Notes under the pieces: generated by a model
What the model was told of the DNA's origin: nothing
Databases searched by the model: none
Seen by the model: the letters and a program-made list of their open reading frames with translations, nothing else
Assembly: GCF_030704535.1 (NCBI RefSeq)
Contig: NC_081817.1
Coordinates: 1,937,001 to 2,001,000 of the forward strand
From: Vitis vinifera
Lineage: Eukaryota; Streptophyta; Magnoliopsida; Vitales; Vitaceae
Reading direction: 5' to 3'
DNA length: 64,000 bases
Shown here: positions 34,701 to 45,900 of the stretch, piece after piece
Position numbering within the stretch: the stretch's first letter is position 1
Layout of the letters: each line of letters starts with the position of its first letter
Program-made: the position numbers and the translations under genes

Positions 34701-36996
34701 TTTATTGATAACTTCTATGCCCTGCTTAGCTTCTACAATTTGCCGTGCTTTCCCCTTGATAAAGTCCAGTAACTTCGAACATAGTTGGGTGCTCTCATTG
34801 AGCAAGGACAGCCCTTGATTTTGCAAGCAGCAAATACGGGTCAAAAGTTCCTGATCTAGCTTGAAAGTAAAATAAGCGCCCTCTTTCCCATTGCCTTTTA
34901 GACGGCTCAATAGGCTAATATTCTCATGGCGAAGAGAATCAATTTCAAGCCTGTAAGATTCCACCTCCCTTCTTAAAGCCTGTTCTACTCCTGTTAATCT
35001 CATCTGCTCACTTTGCAATTTTCCAATTTGCTTATCATTCTTCCCAATTGCCTCACTTAGTCCCTGTCTCAACCCATCAATTGTCTTCTCTTGTTCACTG
35101 CATGTTCTCAGTAACCTTGTAATGGATTTGTGTAACTCCTTCCCCTCCTCCTCTTTCTCTTCATAATTTCTTTTGAAGCAATCTCGATCTTCTTCTGCTG
35201 CTCTGTACTTCTCTTTTAGCTCAGAAAGATTTTGCTGTAGTCCTTGATTCTTCTCCATTGTCTCCTTTGCCCTTGCAGTCAGGTCCTTCGTTTGTGATTC
35301 TGAATATGTTATCAATCTTCTGCTCTCTGCTTCCCTCTCATTAAAGGAAGAGACTTCTCTTTGAAGTGAAACATTCTGCTCTGCAAGCTCCCTTACGCGG
35401 TCACGAAGCCTCTGCTCTTCTGACTGATATTTCTCAAGCTTGAATGACCAATCGCTTGATCTTCTGTCCAATTCTTTCTCCAATCCAGACTGCAACTCGT
35501 TCTTCTCTCTCTCAAGTCTTCGTGTTCTTGCATCCAGTTCTGCCTTTGCCACTTTGAGTTCTTCTTTGGCAGCAGCCCTCTCAGCAATTCGATGCTGTAG
35601 AAGGCTTGAAACCTCGAGTGCCAAGTTCATCCTTTCCTCTGTTAGGTCTCTAATTGTCTGAATCAGTGCTGGCAACCCGAACCCACCATCCCGAAGAAAG
35701 CTCTCCTGCTCAAGCTCTTCAGAAAGTAATGCAACTCTCTCCTCAGCTTCCTTAGAAGCTCTATGCAACTCAACATCCATGTCATCTTTAGTTTCAGCAT
35801 GGTTCCAACACCCACAATTGTCAGCAAGAAAATTATTTTGTTTATGAGAACCTGAGAAATTCTTCCCATCATACCCATCAATTGCTTCATAAGGTCCATC
35901 CAATGGGTAAACTTTTTGGGCAACCCCATCTGAATTTGAACCAGGGCATCCATTCAAGGATTCACCATAGATATCTTCAATAGTGATCGGAATATCAGAA
36001 TCATAATTTGTTGAACTTGTTTTGTGCAAAACATGGCTCTGGGAGAGCCTCTCAATTACATTCTTCGCAAGTTTCCGTGGAGATTCATGTCCAAACCCAT
36101 TCTCCGCCCAATCTCTAGATGAAAAGTAAAGGCGCGTTCCTACTGTTTCTCCAAACAAACAGGACCTTGGGTTCTCTTTCATACTATCAGTTGGTGAAGT
36201 GGGTGCCGTGTATTGAACTCGTGGTGGACGCCTCCCTCCACCATTTCCATTCCCAGCATGGTTCTTTTGAGAATAACTGTTCTTCAGCCTGCTCATTTCC
36301 TGTTGCTGTTCTCCATCAATGAACCGGTCCAAAACTTTACCTGAGACATTACTAGAACAAAATGATGAGCTCTCAGAGAAATCATTGCCAGCTCTGGAAG
36401 AACCAGCTGAACCAGGCCTCTCTAATCCATGTGCATTCCTCATAACTTCTGCTTCAAATTGTTTTCCCTTGGATTGCCTTTCAGGAGTACAACGACTAGT
36501 AGGAAACACAAAACCAGTAAAGGATTAGCCTCACTAAGCAAATCTTAACCAGTAAAAATGTGGAAACCATGTAAATCATTTCAAATTGGATTAAGGGATG
36601 GCATTTGATCAAGAAACTAAAATCTAAAATGTAGCTAATCATGTCTTACCGAGATGAATGAGGTTGAACACTAGTATTACTGCTGGGAGATCTGCTTTGA
36701 TCACTCAAACAGGACCAATTCCTTGGTTCCAACCCACCACCATGAAAAGCTGGTGATGAGAATGAGCGGCTCCGCCTAAGAGCTGAAGGTCCTGAGCTCT
36801 GACTTTCAGATGTGTGTTTCTGAGCTTTTGAGAACAAACCCTTGGGGTTTCTATAACTGTTCTCGACCTTGTCACTGTTCATTCCAGTTTCTGATGGATT
36901 CTCCCAATAAACTTGCTTATCAGTCGCCGGTTGAGGGACTGCATTGCTGTTTCCACTGTTTGGTGCAGAAGATCTAAAGAAGAATAGCTTCTTCAT
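31711..36996 (-). CDS. Long coiled-coil protein (952 aa), At3g55060/At2g39300-like
   Basis: Four coding exons: 36650-36996, 34509-36495, 34112-34318 and 31711-32028. GT/AG borders close in phase to 952 aa plus stop. It starts MKKLFFFRSSAPNSG. Residues 1-230 are Ser/Asn/Pro-rich and low complexity, with basic serine patches (ALRRSRSFSSP) and PRVQYTAPTSPTDS. From about residue 290 to the end it is almost continuous heptad-type coiled coil rich in Glu, Lys, Arg and Leu, with one less charged break around residues 650-720. I recognise it as the plant family annotated as CAP-Gly-linker or USO1-like, but no enzymatic domain is visible and the function is unknown to me. A structural, cytoskeleton- or trafficking-linked role is only inference. 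Intron 3 (32029-34111) contains nested repeats. The AG directly before the ATG suggests an upstream non-coding exon. Confidence 0.92.
32061..32222. repeat. ~160-bp direct repeat, copy A
   Basis: Matches 32642-32802 over its length with only scattered substitutions (GAAAATGCAAGTCTCAT ... GATAAAGCTTARATACAGC). Both copies keep a similar open frame on the plus strand (ISRIKDKAWVGS), which is probably incidental. Confidence 0.85.
32226..32602. mobile_element. Short LTR-type (TRIM/solo-LTR-like) insertion between the direct repeats
   Basis: A 377-bp insertion beginning TGTGATATCCC and ending GGGCCGTTACA, flanked by a perfect 5-bp duplication GCTTA (32221-32225 and 32603-32607). Two related halves are visible (ACACTATATAAATATG at about 32261 and ACATTATATAAATATG at about 32497, each followed by a GTTTTAAAGC motif), so it may be a TRIM with two short terminal repeats. 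No coding capacity. Confidence 0.8.
32642..32802. repeat. ~160-bp direct repeat, copy B
   Basis: Second copy of 32061-32222, 40 bp beyond the TRIM-like insertion. Confidence 0.85.
32960..33139 (-). mobile_element. tRNA-derived SINE in coiled-coil gene intron 3
   Basis: The minus strand shows Pol III promoter boxes at tRNA spacing: box A TGGCCTAGTAG near 33120 and box B GGTTCAACTCC near 33070. A body of about 100 bp follows, ending GGTTATCAATATATAT. This tRNA-like head with unrelated body is typical of plant SINEs. The lost cloverleaf excludes a functional tRNA gene. Confidence 0.75.
33751..34042. repeat. Tandem duplication, two ~145-bp units
   Basis: 33751-33895 and 33896-34042 share ACTTCATCCTT, CCAACTCAGTATGAATGA, TTTTTAAGATTGTCAAGCCA and CCATAAAAACT in order. 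They lie directly upstream (plus-strand sense) of coding exon 3 of the coiled-coil gene. Confidence 0.8.
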
Positions 36997-37348
36997 CTGT
37001 GAATCTTCAATTGAAGAGCTGTCTATAGCACATAAAAGAAATTTCCTGTCTTCAATACTGATCTCTTATTTGAGGCTCTATAAAGATGATGTTGTCTGGA
37101 CCTGGAATCAAAAAACCAAACACCCTTGCCTCAGAAACAATTACATGGGCCCTGTAAAGATACCACTTACTGAGATCTCAGATGCATAATAGAGAGAAGA
37201 AAAACATATTTTAACAGTATGAATTATAAAAAAAATAAAAATAAAAATAAAAATAAAAATAAAAAGGAACCAAAGAACTAAACCCATGTTTGGAATACTA
37301 GAATTGAGAATGGGAACAGGAAATCAAACCTATCTCCTATTGATTAAT

Positions 37349-37510
37349 GTGTTTGGATTGTTTTTGAGAATGGGAATAGAAATAAAAAATTCGTTGTTAT
37401 GGAAACCAAATTCTATTCTCGCTATAATTTTGATTCCTCTTTTCTATACGGTATTATGATTCTCTCCATTTCCCATCGTATTTCCATTTCTATTACCACC
37501 TACCAAACAC
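37349..37510. mobile_element. MITE-like fold-back element upstream of the coiled-coil gene
   Basis: Inverted ends GTGTTTGG...GAATGGGAATAGAAAT and ATTTCCATTTCTATT...CCAAACAC enclose about 160 bp of AT-rich DNA. It probably sits in the 5' leader region or a leader intron. No clear target duplication. Confidence 0.55.
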
Positions 37511-38618
37511 ACCGGTTAAGGAAACCATCCTTAACCATGTAAAATAAAACAAGATGCACTAAAATCATCTGCTGAATAGACAATCCAGCTAGGGAAAAGA
37601 AAAGCCAAATAAAATTTTGGGGAATGCTGTTCTGAAATTACATATAACCATGAATGGATTTCATAAACAAGGGAAAAGAACCTCGTTCAATTCCTGAGAA
37701 AACTGAAGGAAAAATAAAAGGAAATGAATCTTTTGAAACTCAGCTGACCTCGATTAAGCCAAGGAGTCTATCAGGCCGGTTGAGCAGTGGTCTTTGCTTT
37801 CCTATGTTCAGTGCCTTGGTATCCCTTTTCCCTATATTTACTCGAAAAAGGAAAGAAGCATTAGAGATTATTCTACACGTAGAAACTTATTTTGATAAAG
37901 ACTACAGCTTTTGATGACAATTCCCAAACCCAAATGACAAGCCTTAAAGGAAACAAATCTGAAAAAAATATTTAAAATGAATCCAAAACAAGAAAACAAT
38001 ACAAAGATGGGATTTCAAATAGCTGCATACACACCTGGTTCTTGAAGGAGATTATATAGACCTGGCCTGCATTCAGAAACAAAGGAAAATGTATTATTGG
38101 CTTAACAGCCTTAACCATTTGCTTCCACCAACAACAATGATAATTAATGTAATTAATAATTAATAAACAGACAATTAAAATGAAACAAAATAATTTAAAA
38201 AGAAGAGGCAAGTGAGAAGAAATCGCAGCATAGATTTCAACAACCTTTCTTTGTTGCAGAAATCATTGAACATGAAAAGTTAACTAACAAAGCTTCTAGG
38301 AAGCAACAGTGTCAGACGTTCTTTAAACCCTAAAAACCTCTGTCCTCTTTCTTCAGGGCTTTGATTTTTTAAAACTAAAAGGCTAAAATCTGACACCAAT
38401 AGACTCGTATTATTACATACTTTTCCCTAATCCGACAGCATCCACACACCCAATTCGATCTTCTATAATTTCCGCAATCTCAATCCTACAAACATTCAAG
38501 AAATCAAGAAAAATTTTAAAACCCCACTCATCTTCAAGGATTTGTGTTCCTGTAGAACGACTATTTTCCCGATTTCCCAGAAAAGAAAAATAGCCGAAAG
38601 AACAAAAATGAACGAATC

Positions 38619-38836
38619 CTGTTTGGTTGCTAAGAAACGAAACTGATGGAAGTGAAATTAAAATGAAAGGAAAATCACAGCATCACACTTTCCAGTATTT
38701 TGGTTCCAAAGAAAACGTACTGGTTCCAAAGAAAACGCAAAAATTAAAATAAAAAGGCAAAAAATCCAACTCAACTGAGTTTCAGTCCTCAAGTATCTTT
38801 TTCTTCCTGCCCCTCACTTTTCTCGGCATCCAAACA
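38619..38836. repeat. Fold-back element with TTTGGTTGCTAAGAAA ends
   Basis: The left end CTGTTTGGTTGCTAAGAAAC (38619-38638) pairs imperfectly with the right end TTTTCTCGGCATCCAAACAA (38817-38836). The 218-bp unit lies in the leader region of the coiled-coil gene. It matches the cores at 6885, 19701 and 43245. Confidence 0.6.
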
Positions 38837-39179
38837 AGACCCAAAACGGTAGAATTGGGCTTGCTGATTCTCACTCTATTCTTCCTCTAAAACGGTAGAA
38901 AAAATCAAAAAAAAAAAAAAAATCAATCCAACAATGACAAAATAAAAACATCAAATAAGTAACCGATTTCTTAAAATAATAGGTAACAATTAAATTTCCA
39001 TTCGAAAAAAGAAACAATAATAAAATTACCCCCAACGGTCGGATATTTTTCAGAAATTCGAAATTCAAAAAGAAAGAAAAAAAAAATACCCGAATTCTCA
39101 GGAAAATTGATTCTCTCTCCATAAATGGTAATAGACATACAAAGCTATTGAAAATTGGGAAAGACAGAGAAGAGTAAAG

Positions 39180-39340
39180 AGCAGGGAGAATCTCACAGAA
39201 CGGCGCAGTTAACGTCGGTGGGTCGGCGACTGAGACGTCAGAGTCTAGATCCGATCTTCGATGCGAAAAAGTTAACTGTGACGGTGACGGCGGGAACTTT
39301 CCGGCGGCCGATTTTCTCAGCGCTTTTATTTAATTGTGAG
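39180..39340 (-). promoter_or_regulatory. GC-rich leader or promoter block of the coiled-coil gene
   Basis: A GC-rich island (GTTAACGTCGG, GACGTCAG, TTTCCGGCGGCCG) stands out from AT-rich DNA about 2.2 kb before the coding start, with a usable minus-strand GT donor near 39195. It may be the first non-coding exon plus core promoter. Another small GC-rich patch follows at 39450-39520 on the plus strand (GCCGCGGAAATGGCGGAGG) with no recognisable gene. Confidence 0.35.
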
Positions 39341-39539
39341 AAACCAAAAAAAAAAATTTAAAAAGAGACGATGGTGAGTAAAAGAAAAAGAGAAAAGGGA
39401 GGGGATTAAGGGGTAGTTTTGTCCAAACGGAAAAGTTTTTAAATTTTTGGAGGCCGCGGAAATGGCGGAGGAGCGTCCCTGGAATCGGAGGCGTAATCAG
39501 GTGCGATCGAGTGCAGACTTGCTTTTTGTGGGATCGTAT

Positions 39540-39962
39540 GTCTCTGTCATAATTACTCGAATAAAAATTTATTTTAGTACAAACGCTCCTTATTTAAATT
39601 ACATTTTATTTCATTGCCATCAATATATTTATAGTAATATTATTTTTTTATTATTTTTTAAATCACAGACGATTTTAAATTATTTAAGGCTGCGTTTGGT
39701 TTCCAACAAAAATAAAAAAATGCAAAGAAAATAAAATAAAGAAAACAAAGTGAAAAAAATAAAAGTTTATTTAACTTTTTTTTATAAAAATTAAATAATC
39801 TTAAAATATATAAAATCTTAATGAATTTCATTTTTTATTTTTTGTATTTTTCATATTAAAATTACACATAAGAAAATCATATTTTTTTTCTTAGTACTTT
39901 CCAAAAAACCAAAATAACCTAATAATTTTTAATTTAACTTAAAATTAAAGTTGAAGCCATTA

Positions 39963-39998
<36 letters not shown>

Positions 39999-41185
39999 TT
40001 TTTATAAAAAAAAATTAAAGTATTCTTTTGCTAAAAAAATAAACACATGTCATCCCAATTTTACTAATATAGACTTGACTTCAAGCGAGAAAATAAATAT
40101 TGAAAAATTAAGAAATATTATTATATAATATTTTCCCATTTTATATTGAATGATTTTGTGGGAGATAACATAATTCCCATTATTGCTTGATTCTTCCCTG
40201 ATTCAAGCATGAGTCCTTGTCAACAAGAGCACGCATGTGCATCCCCTCACATCAACTACTATGCCCTTCTTTTCTACCTTCATTTTGAATTTTCAAATTT
40301 GATTTCTAAGTTCAAACTTCTAATCATATGCTTACATGCAATAAGATTAACAAAAGTTCGGTGAAGGAAGCATCCAAAATTCTTTCTCATAAGAAATTTA
40401 AGTGGTAATACTATTAGTTGAAAGCATGTTTGTCAACCATATAATTTTTAAAAAAAATTGTTAGGGGAAAGGGAAAAAGGAAATAAATGGAAAAAGAAAG
40501 GAAGAAAGAGCGAGGTGTGGGTAGAAAATGTTTTTACCTTTCAATTACACGTCTAAATTAGAAAAATATAAGTGAGTGAAAAATAAGTAAATCATTGATA
40601 AATAAATGTTTAATAAATCAATAATTTGGATTAAATAATAAAATCTTATCATCCCAATATTGTTGTAATGAATTAATAACTTCATTAAATGCATTACATA
40701 ATAATTTTTTAGAAATACTTAAAGGCTCTTTTAAATATTAATTAATAATTCATCAAATCCATGAAATAAAAAAACAAACAAAAATTCATAATACAAATTT
40801 TTTTTATTACTTTTATTTTTCTCAATTCAATTTTTTCTCAAAATCATTACATACTAGTCTCTCTCCTTAGATTATCTAACTAGGTGCCCTCTATTTAATT
40901 AGGTGGTCTTATTTGCTTTCAATCAGTTTGACGTTAGAACACTTTATTAAGACATATTAGAGTACTAAAGAGAAACTTCTTCTTCTACCTACCTGAAAGA
41001 TTAAGACTTCAGCCAATGCCCAATGTGCTTTTCCACTAAGATAATAATTTTTGACACATCTTTTCCTTTTTAAGGCGTTTTAAACTTTTTATATTAACTT
41101 TGAATCATATTCATTGTTTTTAATATTACAAGCCATATATGTACAAATGTTATATATAATACTCTCTAAATTAACAAATGTTTAT
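39540..41185. other. AT-rich intergenic spacer with (TA)n microsatellite
   Basis: No coding frame or RNA gene is supported. An uninterrupted (AT)n run lies at about 39969-39995. The rest is long A/T tracts with one copy of the TTTGGTTTCC motif at 39696. Confidence 0.5.
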
Positions 41186-41189
41186 TTAA

Positions 41190-41592
41190 GTTATGTTTAA
41201 TTGACATATATGATATGATATGATATGTATATTTTATGATATCGTATTTTATTTGATAGAAAATACATATATTAGAATATGATTTATAATTAAATATAAT
41301 AGACATAATATAATGAGATAACATATGAGATGGAATATGTCATATTATACTTATATTTATATTTAGTGTGTAAAATAAACAAAAAAGAAAAAGAAAAATG
41401 ACATACATATTATTTTTCAATATTTAAAATAAAAATTATGTAATATTTAAATATTTTCAATTTTGGCATGAAAGATTGACATAAAAAAAATGATGAATAA
41501 TATATCTCATCACCAACCAAATATAAGATATGATATGTTATTTCATATTCTATTACATCTTATGTTATATCTAATCAACTAAATATAGTTTT
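41190..41592. mobile_element. MITE-like element with TGATATGATATG ends
   Basis: The left side (TTTAATTGACATATATGATA, about 41197) and the complement of the right side (TTTAGTTGATTAGATATAAC, about 41586) form long imperfect inverted repeats rich in ATATGAT. The interior is AT-rich and non-coding. Confidence 0.45.
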
Positions 41593-41922
41593 ATTGAAAA
41601 ATTTATAAATTATTTATTTATCGATAAATCAATAAACTTGTTTATATGATAATTTTTCTTAATCCTATGAATATTACTTTACATAAATCTTACTACCATT
41701 GTTGGAACATTCCCTTCTAAGATGGGCAATGTTTAGAATGATGACTGGTCGATAAAAAGCATACAATATTGATATCTCACTTGCTAGACCAGGAAAATAT
41801 GGGGTATTGAGTAATTGCAAAATCATATACGACATGGTATGATAAGGTAACACTTTGATTAGAAGCACGTTCCATGAATAAGGAACATGCCCAACAATTT
41901 GCTAAGCATCACTTGGCACAAA

Positions 41923-42278
41923 TAGGGATGACAACGACCTGCCCAGTATATTCAAAATAATTCCTGTATATTCAAAATAATTCATATTCTGTCCCATTTA
42001 ATATTTTTTAAAATTTAAATTTTTTGAAACAAAAATTACTTTTAAAATTTTTAATTACATTAAAATAAATATTTTTTATAACTTATTTTATTATTATCTA
42101 TATATTAAAAATAATAAAATCAAAATTAAATTAAATTAAATTTAAATATAACCAGGGCGAGGCGGGACAGGGCAATACCGCCCCGGATTAAAAAATTTTT
42201 TTATTAAAATTGAACCTCATCCCATTAGGGGCGGGGCGAGGCGGTACCGGAAAAAAACCCGCCCCATTGCCATCCCTA
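41923..42278. mobile_element. hAT-type MITE (356 bp)
   Basis: Terminal inverted repeats are TAGGGATGACAACGACCTG on the left and the complement TAGGGATGGCAATGGGGCGG on the right. The flanks are a perfect 8-bp duplication GGCACAAA (41915-41922 and 42279-42286). An 8-bp duplication is the hallmark of the hAT superfamily. Subterminal GC-rich blocks (GGGGCGGGGCGAGGCGG) contrast with an AT-rich core. No transposase. Confidence 0.88.
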
Positions 42279-42911
42279 GGCACAAACTCAAATTCACTTT
42301 TTTGTTTTATTTTATTTGTTAGGTGGGGGGTAGAGGGAATATGCCCCTCCCAAGCACAAGTTAGCTTCACCATTAATTTTAGGCATCGCCTGTCATGGTA
42401 GTAATACCTGTCCAGTTATTCTAACCCCTCCCACAACCTATCAAAATGTAGTAGACAGAAGTTGAACAAGTTTCAACCTTCAAAGAGGTCATGTCTGTTT
42501 CACTATCGCTTACTAATCCACACCTTGGCTTTTGGTTCCATCCTTTAGGCCAATTATTTCCCGGTCATATAAAGAATATTATAGGATTCTCATACCAAGT
42601 TCATTGATATGTATGCATTTATGTATATAATTTCAATTCTTATAAAATTTTCCCATCCACGAGCAGTCAAACCAATCCTCAAAATTCTGCATAAAAACTC
42701 CCAACACGTCGTTGTCGGGAGTTGATAGCCGATAGTGGAGTTGAGAATTGAGCCTAAAACGACGTCGTTGGTGGGAATACCCAGCAAAATCGAAAACGGC
42801 GTCGTTTTCAAGGGCACCCTTTTATCCCAGGTCGACATCTCTCAGCAGAAACTAGTACTTACATGTTCAGAGACTCCGATCTGGTTCTGGAACATATCTC
42901 TCTCTTCTCCA

Positions 42912-45900
42912 ATGGAAATGGAATCGCTTCCCAACGGCAACTCCGTCGCTGCCGTGGTCGCGGCGGCAGCCGCTGCAGCAGCGGCGGCTCCGTCGTCCAA
43001 GTTCAATCAATTAGCGGAGTCGCTGAAGTTGGAGCATCAGTTCCTTAGAGTCCCCTTCGAGCACTTCAAGAAATCGATTCGCGCCAACCATCGGATCGTC
43101 GAGAAGGAGATGTCCGCCGTCATCTCCGGCGTCGCCGACGCCGCTAACGCCGACTTGTCCGGGGACGAAGCCGTTCACCATCTCAATTCGCTCGTCTCTA
43201 GATTACAGGGCCTCAAGAGAAAGGTAATCGGACTCTTAACCCTTCGTTTGGTTCCTAAGAAACGGGGGGAAATGAAAGAAAGAAAAAGAAAATTATTGAG
43301 TCTTTATGCATGTGTTTCTTTTGGTTTCCAGTAATTCTGTTAGGCTCAATAATGAAAAATTTTATGAAGCTACAAATTTTGATTTCTTTTTTCTTTTCTC
43401 CAATATTTTATTGGCAACCAAACGGCACATATTTAAATTAAGTTGAATTGTGAATCAAATTCGAGGCTCCGATCATTTGGCTGATCTGATACTTGCATTG
43501 ATATTGATCGGCAAATAGTAGTTTTTCTAAATCGTTATTTTTATCCAAGATTTTCATATGATGGATAATTTTTCTTAATCTTTCTTGTGGCTTGAGAAAT
43601 TTTATTCTTTGTTAAATTCTCTTGCCGTGTACTCAAACTGAAGATTTTCTTTCCCCGAGTCCATGAATAACCCTAGTAGCATAGAGTGATTACAATTTTT
43701 CAATTATTTTTGTGATTTTTTTAGTTGGAAGAGGGAAGCCGCACAGAGCACTTGCAAGCGCAGAAGTGCAGAGCTCGACTTGATCACTTAGAATCAGCTG
43801 ATGCTGATAATCTATCTGAATGGAATAATACGCGCTTGAAGCGGATTCTTGTGGATTACATGTTGCGGATGTCATATTATGATACTGCAATGAAGCTGGT
43901 GGAGAGCAGCAATTTGCAGGTAAACTTTTGGGATATATTTTATAACAGGGTAATTTATTGTGATGGGTCAGTTTAAATTGGCTCGAATTTTGTTGGATAT
44001 ATCAATAACTTTATTTCAAGCATTATTTTGTTTAGTTCCCTATTGGCTTCAGGAAATCTCCAAGGGTTTGCATGTTATGATAAACTTGAGCCCAAGAACT
44101 TTGCCATTGTTATTCTATAGTCCACACCTGTCAAATTCTGCCAAGTTAGAATATTTTTTCAATTCTGCTACCGTAGCCAAGCATTTTTATAATATTGACA
44201 TGCTCGTCAAGGCTATAACTTCATCCTGATGTTAATAAAATGACAGTTCAATTCATCAGAAGAGAGCAGAGAAAAATATCCAAATTGTCACTGGGTCTGT
44301 ATCATTGTGGCCTGATTGCATTGGTGGATGACCAAATGGATCAGTTACTGTAATGCAGTCACCATCTTTCTGTGAACAATTTTAAATTACCGGACTTCAT
44401 GTAATCATTCTTGTTTTGTTCCTCCTTCCTGACTGGCTGATCAAATTTATGTTTATGAGCCAGGATCTTGTTGATATTGAAGTATTCCATGAAGCAAAAA
44501 GGGTTATTGATGCTCTTCAGAATAAAGAGGTAGCTCCTGCTCTAGCCTGGTGTGCGGAGAACAAGTCCAGGTTAAAAAAGTCCAAGGTATAACTGTTCAT
44601 TCCTAAAGGCAAATAACTTATTGAGATTACAACTGTCTTGCTTCTTTGTTCATTTGTTTTATTGCTCTATTTTCTTTTAGAAAGAAGAACATGAGCATCT
44701 TTGTTTCAAAAATTAACTATAAGCCTATAGAATCAACATCTTTTTGCACCCACATCTAAGATAGTGTAAAATTTGAAGTAACAAAATATGGTTGGAGTTA
44801 GAAAATTGCACTCTGTATCAAATCCCATGTTGATTGCGTATTAGTTTGTTAGTAGAGTTTTACAATTGTGAGTTACAATCAGTCTGTGCGATTCGTTTCC
44901 TTCCATCTATGCCTTATCGATTGAAAAGGAAGCTTGGGTGGCGGATGTTTGGGATCCCTTGGTGCAAGGGGGTAGGGGGGGTTGGAACCCTTGTTTTTCA
45001 AGAGCCCTAAATGATTGGGAGGTGGAGGAGGCGGAATTATTTTTGGGGTGTCTTCACGGGAAGAGAGTCATTGGAGACGAAGATGATAAGGTAGTTTGGA
45101 CTGAAACAAAGAGTGGCATTTTTTCGGCTAAGTCTCTATACCTTACTCTAGAAGCGGGCTGCCCTAGTTCTTTCCCATCTAGCTGCATTTGGAAGGTGTG
45201 GGTACAACCCAAAATCAGTTTTTTTGCGTGGGAGGCCGCATGGGGTAAGGCGCTTACCCTAGATCTTGTTCAGAGAAGAGGATGGTCATTGGCTAATAGA
45301 TGTTACATGTGTATGGAAAAGGAGGAGACCATAGATCATCTGTTGCTCCACTGCTCCAAAACAAGGGTCTTATGGGAGTTGCTTTTTTCTTTGTTTGGGG
45401 TGTATTGGGTGATGCCGTGTTCAGTTAGAGAGACTTTGCTTAGTTGGCAGACTTCTTCTGTGGGCAAAAAACACAGGAAAGTGTGGAGGGCGGCGCCATT
45501 GCATATCTTTTGGACGGTTTGGAAGGCGAGAAATCGTTTAGCCTTCAAGGATGATGATATATCAATACAGAGGTTGAAATATTCCTTTTTATGCTCGCTT
45601 TGGTCTGAGGCAAAGCTGTTTATAGTAGAATGTCCTCAAACTTTGGTGAATTTTATAGATTGGGTGGGATCATTGTAAGATTTTGGGCCTTTTGGTGGGT
45701 GGGTCTTTTATATGTTTTTGGTCTCTTTTGGTGGCGGGTGTATAGGTTTGTATACCTTACATAGGCTGTATACCTTGAGTCGCTCTTTTGGCGTCTCTTT
45801 TTAAATGAATTTTCTTTACTTATCAAAAAAAAAAAATTAACAGGTACTTGAGTTATGAACATGTTAAAGTTCTATAAAATATGTTCTTCTACCTTCTAAG

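Noticed and set aside
39447-39734. 95-codon frame beginning in a GC-rich patch (MAEERPWNRRR)
   Set aside because: Only the first 25 codons are GC-rich, the rest is AT-rich intergenic DNA, and there is no recognisable domain or continuing exon.
42735-42911. Longer N-terminus for MAEA from ATG 42735
   Set aside because: The extra 59 codons lack family similarity, whereas MEMESLPNG at 42912 matches the family start.
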